This document shows positions 8,147 through 16,172 of a stretch of 64,000 nucleotides of DNA, one piece after another. Within the stretch, counting starts at the first letter, position 1. Each line of letters opens with the position of its first letter. The position numbers were made by a program, and so were the translations under genes. The DNA is from Streptosporangium nondiastaticum (lineage in GTDB: Bacteria > Actinomycetota > Actinomycetes > Streptomycetales > Streptomycetaceae), in contig NZ_PXWG01000020.1 of assembly GCF_003011965.1 (NCBI RefSeq), forward strand, positions 1 to 64,000. Direction: 5' to 3'. The notes under the pieces were generated by a model. It was not told where the DNA came from. It ran no database searches and was given only the letters and a program-made list of their open reading frames with translations.

Positions 8147-8338
8147 AAGCGCCAGGGCCTTTCGCTCAGTGTGCGCTCGGGGATTCGCACGTCGGCGAAA
8201 TCGACATGCCACCTACGGTGCCGTTGTAAACCCCTCTGACCGTTTTGAGACTGTTCGGATACCTCGGACGGCCCAGCCGCTCGCGACGGAATACCGCCAT
8301 TCCGGTGAGTTCCGGAACGGTCCGGTAGGTTGGGGCGC

Positions 8339-8791
8339 ATGAACGCGGAGAGTGACCGGCGGCAGGACGCCGCGGCGGGGGACGGGACGCCGGACGGGGA
8401 CGGCGGCGGAGCCGCACGGCCCGGCCTCGGGTCACGGGCGCCCCACTTCATCAAGCGCTCGCGGGCCCTGCACCTGAGCTGGCAGGTCGGCGTCTTCGTC
8501 GTCGGCCTGGCCGTCGTCGTCGCCGGCATCATCATGCTGCCCCTGCCCGGCCCCGGCTGGCTCGTGATCTTCGCGGGCATGGCCATCTGGGCCACCGAGT
8601 TCGTCTGGGCCCAGCTCGTCCTGCGCTGGACCAAGCGCAAGGTCACCGAAGCGGCCCAGCGCGCCCTCGACCCCCGGGTCCGGCGGCGCAACATCATCAT
8701 CACCGTGACGGGCCTGGTGATCGCCGGCACCCTCGCCGGGATCTACCTCTGGAAGTTCGGCCTGGTCCTGCCGTGGAAGGCGCGCGGCTAG
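8339..8791 (+). CDS. TIGR02611-type PGPGW membrane protein
   Basis: 150-aa membrane protein. A charged N-terminus (about 35 residues) precedes HLSWQVGVFVVGLAVVVAG, then the hallmark LPLPGPGWLVIF and a third hydrophobic segment near the C-terminus, giving two or three spans. Function is unknown for the family. ATG at 8339 is preceded by TAGGTT at 8326-8331, 7 nt before the start, and no Shine-Dalgarno, so a leaderless mRNA is likely. It diverges from ssgB. Confidence 0.85.
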   Translation: MNAESDRRQDAAAGDGTPDGDGGGAARPGLGSRAPHFIKRSRALHLSWQVGVFVVGLAVVVAGIIMLPLPGPGWLVIFAGMAIWATEFVWAQLVLRWTKRKVTEAAQRALDPRVRRRNIIITVTGLVIAGTLAGIYLWKFGLVLPWKARG

Positions 8792-8819
8792 CGACCCCGG
8801 CCGACCGGCCCGCCGCCGG

Positions 8820-8849
8820 TTCAAAGCACCGTCTGACATGCGGTAATGT
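8820..8849 (+). promoter_or_regulatory. Promoter of tRNA-Val (CAC) copy 1
   Basis: TTCAAA (8820-8825), an 18-bp spacer and TAATGT (8844-8849); predicted start about 7 nt before the tRNA. Confidence 0.6.
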
Positions 8850-8862
8850 TTGCGGTGCGCCC

Positions 8863-8934
8863 GGGCGATTAGCTCAGCGGGAGAGCGCTTCGTTCACACC
8901 GAAGAGGTCACTGGTTCGATCCCAGTATCGCCCA
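8863..8934 (+). tRNA. tRNA-Val (CAC), copy 1
   Basis: 72-nt cloverleaf: acceptor GGGCGAT/ATCGCCC, anticodon stem CTTCG/CGAAG with loop TTCACAC (anticodon CAC, reading GTG), T loop TTCGATC, discriminator A. CCA not encoded. Confidence 0.96.
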
Positions 8935-8940
8935 CACAGG

Positions 8941-8980
8941 ACCGAGGGTCCGCAAGGTTCACCCCTTGCGGACCCTCGGT
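8941..8980 (+). terminator. Terminator of tRNA-Val (CAC) copy 1
   Basis: Perfect 17-bp stem (8941-8957 with 8964-8980), 6-nt loop, followed by CGTTT. Confidence 0.85.
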
Positions 8981-9001
8981 CGTTTCGTGTCCGCTGGACC
9001 C

Positions 9002-9499
9002 ATGCCCCCACCGGCCGCGGCCCCCTCCCGGATCCACCGCTACCGCTTCCACGGCTCGTGGCCCCTCGCCGCCCCGCCCGACGTGGTCTACGCCCGCCTC
9101 GAAGCCGTCGAGGGCTACCCCCGCTGGTGGCCGCAGGTCCGCGAGGTCCGCCGGGCCGACGCCACCTCCGGCACCGCCCGCATCCGCTCCTTCCTCCCCT
9201 TCGACCTGACCGTGGCCGTCCGCTCCACCCGCCACGACCCCGCCGCCCGCGTCCTGGAGATCGCCATGACGGGCGACATCGAGGGCTGGGCCCGCTGGAC
9301 CGTCCTCCCGCGGGGTCCTGAGGCCTGCACCGCCCGCTACGAGCAGGACGTCGAGGCCCGCAAGCCCCTCCTCCGGCGCCTCGCCCTCCCCGCCAGACCC
9401 CTCTTCGCCGCCAATCACGCCTGGATGATGCGCACCGGCCGGCGCGGCCTCCGGGCCCTGCTGGCCGGCCGCCCGGCCGGGGGCGCGGGAGGGATTTGA
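9002..9499 (+). CDS. SRPBCC-family (START-like) protein
   Basis: 165-aa protein of the Bet v1/polyketide cyclase fold. The N-terminal strand pattern SWPLAAPPDVVYARLEAVEGYPRWWPQVREV is the typical SRPBCC opening (helix, then W/Y-rich loop). Alternating strands follow, and a C-terminal helix (MRTGRRGLRALLAG) closes the cavity. Ligand unknown. The gene begins only 21 bases after the terminator of one tRNA-Val and ends 62 bases before the next. ATG at 9002 has no clear ribosome binding site, so the start is uncertain by a few codons. Confidence 0.8.
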   Translation: MPPPAAAPSRIHRYRFHGSWPLAAPPDVVYARLEAVEGYPRWWPQVREVRRADATSGTARIRSFLPFDLTVAVRSTRHDPAARVLEIAMTGDIEGWARWTVLPRGPEACTARYEQDVEARKPLLRRLALPARPLFAANHAWMMRTGRRGLRALLAGRPAGGAGGI

Positions 9500-9525
9500 T
9501 GGAGAGCCGCCCCGACCTGTATTGT
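9496..9525 (+). promoter_or_regulatory. Promoter of tRNA-Val (CAC) copy 2
   Basis: TTGATG (9496-9501), an 18-bp spacer and TATTGT (9520-9525); the -35 overlaps the stop codon of the SRPBCC gene. Predicted start about 30 nt before the tRNA. Confidence 0.65.
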
Positions 9526-9561
9526 TCAGTGCGTTGCCGGGGGAAACCCCGCACGAATCCC

Positions 9562-9633
9562 GGGCGATTAGCTCAGCGGGAGAGCGCTTCGTTCACACCG
9601 AAGAGGTCACTGGTTCGATCCCAGTATCGCCCA
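9562..9633 (+). tRNA. tRNA-Val (CAC), copy 2
   Basis: Identical in sequence to the copy at 8863-8934 (acceptor GGGCGAT, anticodon loop TTCACAC). Flanks differ from the first copy within a few bases. Confidence 0.96.
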
Positions 9634-9641
9634 CACGCAGG

Positions 9642-9675
9642 CAAGGCCGGTCCGTCAAACGACGGACCGGCCTTG
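9642..9675 (+). terminator. Terminator of tRNA-Val (CAC) copy 2
   Basis: Perfect 15-bp stem (9642-9656 with 9661-9675) with tetraloop AAAC. Confidence 0.85.
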
Positions 9676-9729
9676 TGCGTTGCACGCCCGTGCGCTCGTA
9701 CGCCGTGCCCCGTCCCGCCCGGGCACCGC

Positions 9730-10452
9730 TCACGCCGCGGCCGGCAGCGACGGCCGCAGCGGCCACGCCGGATCGCACGTCTCCTCCGTCCCGTTCCGCG
9801 CGAACCACGCCTGCAGCCCCCGCGCCTGTGCCGCGTGCCACACCGCCTGCCGGGCGTGCAGCTCCGCCGGGCTCAGCCGCTCCAGCCGCGCCGCGAACCG
9901 GCGCCCCACCGCCCGCACCACCTGCAACGCCGCCAGGGCGTCCGACGCCGCGTCATGCGCGCCCGTCAGCTCCACCCCGTACTGCGCGCACAGGTCCGTC
10001 AGCGTCCTGCGCCCCTTGCGGTAGCGGTCCAGGTGCTTGTCCAGCACCCACGGATCCATCACGCACAACGGCGCCGCCCCCAGGTACGCGGCCAGCGACG
10101 ACGCCCGGTGCCGCCGCAACTCGCGGTCCAGCAGCGTCAGGTCGAACGGCGCGTTCATCACCACCAGCGGTATCGAGCGCGCCGCCTGCCCGGCCAGCGC
10201 CCGCGCCACCTCCTCCATGACCGGAGCCGGCCACCGGCCGTTCCGCTGCAGGAAGGCGTCCGTCAGCCCGTGTATCGCAACGGCCCCCTCCGGCACCGGA
10301 ACCCCCGGGTCGACCAGCCAGCGCGTCACGACCGGAGCGGCCTCGGCCGCCGACTGCACCACGAGGGCCGCCGACACGATCCGGTCGTGCTCGACATCCA
10401 CCCCGGTGGTCTCGGTGTCGAACGCGGCGAGTGGCCCCTCGAACCAGCACAT
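9730..10452 (-). CDS. DEDDh 3'-5' exonuclease (DnaQ/epsilon-like)
   Basis: 240-aa exonuclease. All DnaQ-family motifs are visible: Exo I FDTETTG (about residues 12-18), the HGLTD loop, Exo II NAPFDLTLLDREL (about 105), and Exo III GAHDAASDALA (about 170) with its catalytic histidine and aspartate. About 65 extra residues follow the nuclease core and are Trp/Ala-rich. It is probably a standalone proofreading or trimming nuclease rather than polymerase III epsilon itself. ATG at 10452 has GAGGAG 8 nt upstream; the in-frame ATG at 10470 would overlap that site. It diverges from the DUF4365 gene. Confidence 0.9.
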   Translation of the reverse strand: MCWFEGPLAAFDTETTGVDVEHDRIVSAALVVQSAAEAAPVVTRWLVDPGVPVPEGAVAIHGLTDAFLQRNGRWPAPVMEEVARALAGQAARSIPLVVMNAPFDLTLLDRELRRHRASSLAAYLGAAPLCVMDPWVLDKHLDRYRKGRRTLTDLCAQYGVELTGAHDAASDALAALQVVRAVGRRFAARLERLSPAELHARQAVWHAAQARGLQAWFARNGTEETCDPAWPLRPSLPAAA

Positions 10453-10540
10453 CTTCACAACTCCTCGCACTTGCCCGGCGAATGGCGTGTTTCACCCTCC
10501 CCGGCAGGTGATACCCGGGCACGGAGTCATGCGAACCGCC

Positions 10541-10572
10541 GTTGTTTGCACGGGAGTTGCAAAGGAAACAAC
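10541..10572 (+). promoter_or_regulatory. Inverted repeat, candidate operator of DUF4365 operon
   Basis: Nested inverted repeats GTTGTTTGCA (10541-10550) and TGCAAA...AAACAAC (10558-10572) lie about 50-80 nt before the ATG at 10620, in sequence clearly less GC-rich than its surroundings. Candidate repressor site or promoter region; no consensus matched. Confidence 0.4.
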
Positions 10573-10619
10573 ACAGATGTACGGATCGAACGCCCGAACA
10601 CGCCCGGAAGGATTCGGAC

Positions 10620-11258
10620 ATGGCGTTCCCGCGGCCCGAACCGGGCGGGCTGCTGTCAGAGCTTCCCGAGCCCCCGGCCCCGGCCCCCGCACGCGGCTCG
10701 CTCGCCACCACCGCCTGCATGGAGACGCTCCAGATCGGCTATCTGCACGCCGTCGCCGCGGCCGCGGGCTGCTCGCTCGCCCAGCCCTTCCCCGACCACG
10801 GCATCGACTGGCACATCAGCCACACCGCCCCCGGCCACGCCGTCGACGACGAGGTCACCATCAAGGTGCAGCTCAAATGCACCTACCAGCTCGGCCCCCG
10901 CCCGGCCGTCCAGCCGCCGCCCCGCGCCCCGGCACCCTCCGCCGCCCGGGCCGTGCCGGTGCCGGCACCCACCTTCGCCTTCACCCTCGACAACGGCCAC
11001 CTGGCCAAGCTGGCCCGCACCCCCGTCGCCGTCCACCGGATCCTCGTCGTGATGATCGTGCCGAGATCGCGTGACGACTGGCTGCGCGCCGGCCACGACA
11101 GCCTCCACCTGAGGCACTGCTGCTACTGGACGAACCTCGCCGGCCACCCCGTGACCGGCAGGCAGAGGACCACCGTGCGGATCCCGGCCACACGCGTCTT
11201 CGACGACCGCGCACTCTGCGAGATCATGACGCGGGTCGGGGCGGGAGGGAGACCCTGA
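10620..11258 (+). CDS. DUF4365-type protein with PD-(D/E)xK-like motifs
   Basis: 212-aa protein. After a Pro-rich N-terminus, a helix containing METLQIGYLHAVAAAAGC precedes HGIDWHI (D63) and VTIKVQLKC (Q84-x-K86). The Asp followed by a strand with Q/E-x-K is the arrangement of PD-(D/E)xK nuclease-fold proteins and is characteristic of DUF4365 sequences. A Pro/Ala-rich insert (about residues 92-117) and a second beta-rich part, FAFTLDNGHLAKLA to WLRAGHDSLHLRHCCYW, follow. Catalysis is inferred, not shown. GGAAGGA at 10606-10612 supports the ATG at 10620. The stop overlaps the next ATG by one base, so the two proteins are probably made together. Confidence 0.72.
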   Translation: MAFPRPEPGGLLSELPEPPAPAPARGSLATTACMETLQIGYLHAVAAAAGCSLAQPFPDHGIDWHISHTAPGHAVDDEVTIKVQLKCTYQLGPRPAVQPPPRAPAPSAARAVPVPAPTFAFTLDNGHLAKLARTPVAVHRILVVMIVPRSRDDWLRAGHDSLHLRHCCYWTNLAGHPVTGRQRTTVRIPATRVFDDRALCEIMTRVGAGGRP

Positions 11259-12502
11259 TGCACCGGCCGACCGAGCAGCCCGGACGCCCGCCCCGGCACA
11301 TCCCGCCCGGCGGCCCCCCGCCCGAGACCGTCGACCCCGCCGTCCTCACCGCCCTCCTCGCCCGCCACGGCTGGCGCCGCAGCGGCGCGGCAGCGGGCAC
11401 GTACAGCCGCTGGACGCCCCCCGACACCACCGGCACGGGACCGCGCGGCCGCACCCCCCGCACCAGCCTCCTCGTCCCCGAAAGCCGCGCCTACCCCGAC
11501 AGCACCGACCTCATCGCCGAAGCGCTCGCCGCGCTCCAGCACAGCGCCGCCCCCTCCGCCCCCGGCATCCTCACCGCCCTGCGCACCCCCCTCGACGAGA
11601 TCCACTGGCAGCGCGACATCCCCGAGCCCGACGCGCCCGCGGCCGCCTGGGCCGCCCAGGAACAGCTCCGCTCCGGCGCCCGCGCCCTCCTCCTCGCCGC
11701 CGCCCTGGCCGCGCGCGGCCGCGCCGGCTACCACGGCGCCCGCCACCGCCGGCACGCCGAAGCCGCCCTCGACCGCCTCCTCGCCGGCACCACCACCGCC
11801 GGCCGCGAGCTCACGACCTTCCTCCCCGTCGGCACCGGCACGGCTCCCGGACCCGACGACGGCCGGCTGATCACCACCACACTGCTCCGCGCCCTCTGCG
11901 CCGCCCGCGACGCCACCGACCACCAGCGGGCCACCGGCGGCCGCGACGCCTTCGAGCCGGCGGTCGAGGCGGGCGTCTGCCAGGAGCTCACCGAAGCGAT
12001 CGGCAAGCTCGTCCGCGGCTCCGGAGGAATCCGCATCACCCTCCACTGGGCCCCCGCGGCCGGCCCGCCCGACGGCTTCGCGGCCCGCCCCGCTCCCGTC
12101 GAGTTCACCCCCGGCGACCTCCCCGTCCTCCGCGAGGCCGGCGCCCGCTACATCCGCGACGAGCCGCCCGTCACCGTCCACCTCACCGGAGTGGTCCTCC
12201 GCATGCGCCGCGAGGCCCAGAGCGGCCCCGGAGCGGTGCGGCTCAGGGTCCTCGCCGGCGCGGACGTGCCCCAGCTCCGCGCCGTCCTGGACGAGGACGA
12301 CTACCGCATCGCGGGCCACGCCCACCTCGTCGGCCTGCCCGTCCGCATGACCGGCCGCCTGGAGAGCAGGGGCGGCTTCCGGCGCCTGACCGACGCCCGC
12401 GACGTCATGCCCGTACGGGTCGAGGACGGGGAGCGGGACCGCCTCCTGAAGTCGCTCCACGAGAACCTCGGCTTCTTCGAGGAGGCGTACGGCGGCGACT
12501 GA
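11258..12502 (+). CDS. Conserved hypothetical protein coupled to DUF4365 protein
   Basis: 414-aa protein that I do not recognise. The N-terminal about 100 residues contain LARHGWRRSGAAAGTYSRWTPP, resembling small GWxRxG...W modules. The centre (about 125-250) is predicted helical and alanine-rich. The C-terminal third (about 280-400) alternates short hydrophobic strands (VTVHLTGVVLRMRRE, AVRLRVLAG, LPVRMTGRLE) with a final acidic helix, reminiscent of an OB-like barrel; this is inference from pattern only. ATG overlaps the preceding TGA by one base (TGATG), with GGGAGGGAG upstream. No signal peptide or membrane span. It always depends on the upstream gene for transcription in this layout. Confidence 0.7.
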   Translation: MHRPTEQPGRPPRHIPPGGPPPETVDPAVLTALLARHGWRRSGAAAGTYSRWTPPDTTGTGPRGRTPRTSLLVPESRAYPDSTDLIAEALAALQHSAAPSAPGILTALRTPLDEIHWQRDIPEPDAPAAAWAAQEQLRSGARALLLAAALAARGRAGYHGARHRRHAEAALDRLLAGTTTAGRELTTFLPVGTGTAPGPDDGRLITTTLLRALCAARDATDHQRATGGRDAFEPAVEAGVCQELTEAIGKLVRGSGGIRITLHWAPAAGPPDGFAARPAPVEFTPGDLPVLREAGARYIRDEPPVTVHLTGVVLRMRREAQSGPGAVRLRVLAGADVPQLRAVLDEDDYRIAGHAHLVGLPVRMTGRLESRGGFRRLTDARDVMPVRVEDGERDRLLKSLHENLGFFEEAYGGD

Positions 12503-12613
12503 GGGCGCCCTCCCCGGGCCGCCCGGCAAACCGTTTCGCGACCAGGCTGCCGCTCTCGGTACGATTCAGGCGCGCAGTGACCGCTGCGGCGACCCATACG
12601 TCAGGAGAGACCG

Positions 12614-14593
12614 GTGTCAGACGTCCGTGTGATCATCCAACGCGATTCCGAGCGGGAAGAGCGCGTGGTGACGACGGGCACTACGGCCGCCGAGCTCTTC
12701 GCCGGTGAGCGCACCGTCGTCGCCGCGCGCGTCGCGGGCGAGCTCAAGGACCTCGCGTACGTCGTCGCCGACGGCGAGGAGGTCGAGCCCGTCGAGATCT
12801 CCTCCAAGGACGGCCTCGACATCCTGCGCCACTCGACCGCGCACGTCATGGCCCAGGCCGTGCAGGAGCTCTTCCCCGAGGCCAAGCTGGGCATCGGCCC
12901 GCCGGTCAAGGACGGCTTCTACTACGACTTCGACGTCGAGAAGCCCTTCACCCCCGATGACCTCAAGGCCATCGAGAAGAAGATGCAGGAGATCCAGAAG
13001 CGCGGGCAGAAGTTCTCCCGCCGCGTGGTCACCGACGAGGAGGCCCGCGACGAGCTCGCGGCCGAGCCGTACAAGCTGGAGCTGATCGGCCTCAAGGGCT
13101 CCGCCTCGCACGACGACGGCGCGGACGTCGAGGTCGGCGCGGGCGAGCTGACGATCTACGACAACCTGGACGCCAAGACCGGCGACCTGTGCTGGAAGGA
13201 CCTCTGCCGCGGTCCGCACCTGCCGACCACCCGGGTGATCCCGGCGTTCAAGCTGATGCGCAACGCGTCGGCGTACTGGCGCGGCAGCGAGAAGAACAAG
13301 CAGCTCCAGCGCATCTACGGCACCGCGTGGCCGACCAAGGACGAGCTGAAGGCGTACCTGGACTTCCTGGTGGAGGCCGAGAAGCGCGACCACCGCAAGC
13401 TCGGCGCCGAGCTGGACCTGTTCTCCTTCCCGGACGAGCTGGGCCCGGGCCTCGCGGTCTTCCACCCCAAGGGCGGGGTGATCCGCAAGGAGATGGAGAA
13501 CTACTCGCGCCGCCGGCACGAGGACGCGGGCTACGAGTTCGTGAACACCCCGCACCTCTCGAAGGAGCACCTCTTCGAGACCTCGGGCCACCTGCCGCAC
13601 TACTCGGACGGCATGTTCCCGCCCATCGAGTTCGACGGGCAGAACTACCGCCTGAAGGCCATGAACTGCCCGATGCACAACTTGATCTTCAAGTCGCGCG
13701 GCCGTTCGTACCGTGAGCTGCCGCTGCGGCTGTTCGAGTTCGGCACCGTCTACCGCTACGAGAAGTCGGGCGTGGTCCACGGCCTGACCCGCTCCCGCGG
13801 CTTCACCCAGGACGACGCGCACATCTACTGCACCAAGGAGCAGATGCCGGAGGAGCTCGACACGCTCCTCACCTTCGTGCTCGACCTGCTGCGCGACTAC
13901 GGTCTGAACGACTTCGAGCTCGAGCTGTCCACCCGCGACCCCGAGTCGGACAAGTTCATCGGCTCGGACGAGGACTGGGAGGAGGCCACCGAGGCGCTGC
14001 GCCTGGCGGCCGAGAAGCAGGGCCTCCCGCTCGTCCCCGACCCGGGCGGCGCCGCCTACTACGGCCCGAAGATCTCCGTCCAGGCCAAGGACGCCATCGG
14101 CCGCTCCTGGCAGATGTCGACCCTGCAGGTGGACTTCAACCAGCCCAAGCGGTTCGGCCTGGAGTACACCGCGGCGGACGGCACCCGTCAGCAGCCCGTC
14201 ATGCTGCACCGCGCGCTCTTCGGCTCGATCGAGCGGTTCTTCGGCGTGCTCCTGGAGCACTACGCGGGCGCGTTCCCGGCGTGGCTGGCCCCGGTCCAGG
14301 CGGTCGGCATCCCGATCGGCGACGCCCACGTCGGGTACCTGCAGGAGTTCGCCGCCGAGGCGAAGAAGAAGGGCCTGCGGGTCGAGGTGGACGCCTCCTC
14401 GGACCGCATGCAGAAGAAGATCCGCAACCAGCAGAAGCTCAAGGTTCCGTTCATGATCATCGTCGGTGACGAGGACATGGCCGCGGGCACGGTGTCCTTC
14501 CGCTACCGCGACGGGTCGCAGGAAAACGGGATTCCGCGCGACGAGGCGATCGCGAAGATCGTCGACGTGGTGGAGCGTCGCGTCCAGGTGTGA
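12614..14593 (+). CDS. thrS: Threonyl-tRNA synthetase
   Basis: 659-aa class II synthetase charging tRNA-Thr in the cytoplasm. An N-terminal TGS domain (about residues 1-65) is followed by the editing domain with [12 protein letters not shown] and [11 protein letters not shown]. The catalytic core then carries motif 1, the zinc-binding MNCPMHN, motif 2 ([31 protein letters not shown]) and motif 3 ([18 protein letters not shown]). A C-terminal anticodon-binding domain follows. GTG at 12614 has GGAGAG upstream. No T-box leader was found in the 111-bp upstream gap. A terminator at 14620-14647 separates it from the HIT gene. Confidence 0.97.
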   Translation: MSDVRVIIQRDSEREERVVTTGTTAAELFAGERTVVAARVAGELKDLAYVVADGEEVEPVEISSKDGLDILRHSTAHVMAQAVQELFPEAKLGIGPPVKDGFYYDFDVEKPFTPDDLKAIEKKMQEIQKRGQKFSRRVVTDEEARDELAAEPYKLELIGLKGSASHDDGADVEVGAGELTIYDNLDAKTGDLCWKDLCRGPHLPTTRVIPAFKLMRNASAYWRGSEKNKQLQRIYGTAWPTKDELKAYLDFLVEAEKRDHRKLGAELDLFSFPDELGPGLAVFHPKGGVIRKEMENYSRRRHEDAGYEFVNTPHLSKEHLFETSGHLPHYSDGMFPPIEFDGQNYRLKAMNCPMHNLIFKSRGRSYRELPLRLFEFGTVYRYEKSGVVHGLTRSRGFTQDDAHIYCTKEQMPEELDTLLTFVLDLLRDYGLNDFELELSTRDPESDKFIGSDEDWEEATEALRLAAEKQGLPLVPDPGGAAYYGPKISVQAKDAIGRSWQMSTLQVDFNQPKRFGLEYTAADGTRQQPVMLHRALFGSIERFFGVLLEHYAGAFPAWLAPVQAVGIPIGDAHVGYLQEFAAEAKKKGLRVEVDASSDRMQKKIRNQQKLKVPFMIIVGDEDMAAGTVSFRYRDGSQENGIPRDEAIAKIVDVVERRVQV

Positions 14594-14619
14594 CGCGTCC
14601 CCGCACCCGCGGGGTTTCC

Positions 14620-14647
14620 GAGGGGCGGCCCGTCAGGGCCGCCCCTC
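14620..14647 (+). terminator. Terminator of thrS
   Basis: Perfect 12-bp stem (14620-14631 with 14636-14647) with GTCA loop. Confidence 0.8.
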
Positions 14648-14686
14648 TCTGCGTCCGCGCCCTCCCGGGCGCATATGCTTCCCACC

Positions 14687-15235
14687 ATGACGAGTGAGCC
14701 GGAGCAGCAGATCGGAGTCGGGGCGCCGGACGCGTTCCAGCGCCTGTGGACGCCCCACCGGATGGCGTACATCCAAGGGGAGAACAAGCCGTCCGGTCCG
14801 GAGGCCGAGGACGGCTGCCCGTTCTGTCTGATTCCGGAGAAGAGCGACGAGGACGGGCTGGTCGTCGCCCGGGGGCAGCACGTCTACGCCGTGCTGAACC
14901 TGTACCCGTACAACGGCGGTCACATGATGATCGTCCCCTTCCGGCACGTCGCCGACTACACCGAGCTCGACGACGCCGAGACGGCCGAGCTCGCCGATTT
15001 CACCAAGCGGGCCATGACCGCGCTGCGCACGGCGTCCGGGGCGCACGGCTTCAACCTGGGGATGAACCAGGGCGCGGTCGCCGGTGCCGGTATCGCCGCT
15101 CATCTGCACCAGCACATCGTGCCCCGCTGGGGTGGGGACACGAATTTCATGCCCGTGGTGGGCAGGACCAAGATCCTTCCTCAACTGCTGGCCGACACCC
15201 GCAAGATGGTGGCCGACGCCTGGCCCGCCGGCTGA
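14687..15235 (+). CDS. HIT-family hydrolase/phosphorylase
   Basis: 182-aa histidine-triad protein with an N-terminal PFCLIPEKSDEDGLVVARG element and the catalytic HLHQHIVPRW triad near residue 142. The M. tuberculosis homologue in the same position (Rv2613c, next to thrS and pgsA) is an AP4A phosphorylase, so dinucleoside polyphosphate breakdown is a reasonable inference. The two cysteines in GCPFCLI suggest bound zinc. ATG at 14687 is preferred over ATG at 14675 because TATGCT (14674-14679) is a -10 element 7 nt before it, implying leaderless expression. Confidence 0.92.
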   Translation: MTSEPEQQIGVGAPDAFQRLWTPHRMAYIQGENKPSGPEAEDGCPFCLIPEKSDEDGLVVARGQHVYAVLNLYPYNGGHMMIVPFRHVADYTELDDAETAELADFTKRAMTALRTASGAHGFNLGMNQGAVAGAGIAAHLHQHIVPRWGGDTNFMPVVGRTKILPQLLADTRKMVADAWPAG

Positions 15236-15302
15236 GGACACGCGCCTCAGCAAACCGGGCAAATCTCCCCGATTCCTCATTAAGAGCAGTTCTAATGGTG
15301 CG

Positions 15303-16172
15303 GTGACGTTCCTCCACCGCCGCACCGTGCTGCGCGCGGCCGCCGGCGGTGCCCTCGCCGGGGCCGCCGCGGTGGGCTGCGGTCCGTCCGGCGGTGAGAC
15401 GGGCGCCCGGGCCGCCGCGGATCCGTCCGTACGGGCCACGGGCCCTCCGCCGAATCCGTCCGCGGCGTCCAAGGGGCCGAAGGGCGGCAGGGCGTCCCGG
15501 CGGCCGGGGCCGTCGGCGTCGTCGTCCTCCCCGCCTTCCCCCTCCCTGAGCCTCGCCCCGCTCCCGCCGGGGCTTCCCGCGCAGATCGAGCACGGCCCCC
15601 GCACCGGCAAGGGCGTGGCGCTGACCTTCCACGGCCAGGGGGAGCCTAAGCAGGTCACCGAGCTGCTGGGGGAGGCCGAGCGGGCCGGGGCGCGGGTGAC
15701 GGTGCTGGCCGTGGGCACCTGGCTGGACGCCCAGCCGCAGCTCGCCCGGCGCGTCCTGGACGGCGGGCACGAGCTGGGCAACCACACGATGCGCCACCTC
15801 GACATCTGTTCGATGCCCGCGGACGCGGCCTCCGCAGAGATCACCGAGTGCGCGGAGCGGCTGCGGCGGCTGACGGGCGGGATCGGCCGCTGGTTCCGTC
15901 CGTCGCGGGCCCGGCGGGCCACCGAGCGGGTGGCGTGGCTGGCCCGGCGGGCCGGTTATCCGCACGTCCTCTCCTACGACGTGGACTCGCTCGACTTCAC
16001 CGATCCGGGGCCCGAGGCGGTCCGTCGCGCCGTGCTGGGCGCGGTGCAGCCGGGTTCGGTGGTGAGCCTGCACTTCGGGCACGCGGGCACGGTGGCCGCG
16101 CTGCCCGCGATCCTCGACGGCCTGCACCGCCGCGGCCTGCGCGCGGTGACGACTACGGAGCTGCTGACCTGA
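15303..16172 (+). CDS. Tat lipoprotein, degenerate polysaccharide deacetylase
   Basis: 289-aa exported protein. RRTVLRAAAGGALAGAAAVGC gives a twin-arginine signal (R6-R7) ending in a lipobox cysteine (C26). A Ser/Pro-rich linker (about 30-90) leads to a NodB-like domain. Motif 2 NHTMRH (H161, H165) is intact, but motif 1, normally TFDDG, reads TFHGQG (H110, G111), and the RxPYG motif is RPSRARR. The catalytic and metal-binding aspartates are thus missing, so activity is doubtful; it may be a binding protein for cell-wall glycans. GTG at 15303 gives the signal peptide directly. Its stop overlaps the propeller gene by one base. Confidence 0.82.
   Translation: MTFLHRRTVLRAAAGGALAGAAAVGCGPSGGETGARAAADPSVRATGPPPNPSAASKGPKGGRASRRPGPSASSSSPPSPSLSLAPLPPGLPAQIEHGPRTGKGVALTFHGQGEPKQVTELLGEAERAGARVTVLAVGTWLDAQPQLARRVLDGGHELGNHTMRHLDICSMPADAASAEITECAERLRRLTGGIGRWFRPSRARRATERVAWLARRAGYPHVLSYDVDSLDFTDPGPEAVRRAVLGAVQPGSVVSLHFGHAGTVAALPAILDGLHRRGLRAVTTTELLT

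Noticed and set aside
8211..8231. Possible SigH promoter for ssgB (GTTTAC with GTAGGT on the minus strand)
   Set aside because: Spacing between the two elements is about 9-11 bp, too short for the known GTTT-N14-16 arrangement; I could not support a promoter call.
8850..9209. Open frames over 8863-8934 and 9562-9633 with the shared sequence SSAGERFVHTEEVTGSIPVS
   Set aside because: These are translations of the two tRNA-Val(CAC) genes.
12503..12613. Search for a T-box riboswitch before thrS
   Set aside because: The 111-bp gap has no T-box consensus or antiterminator-like structure.
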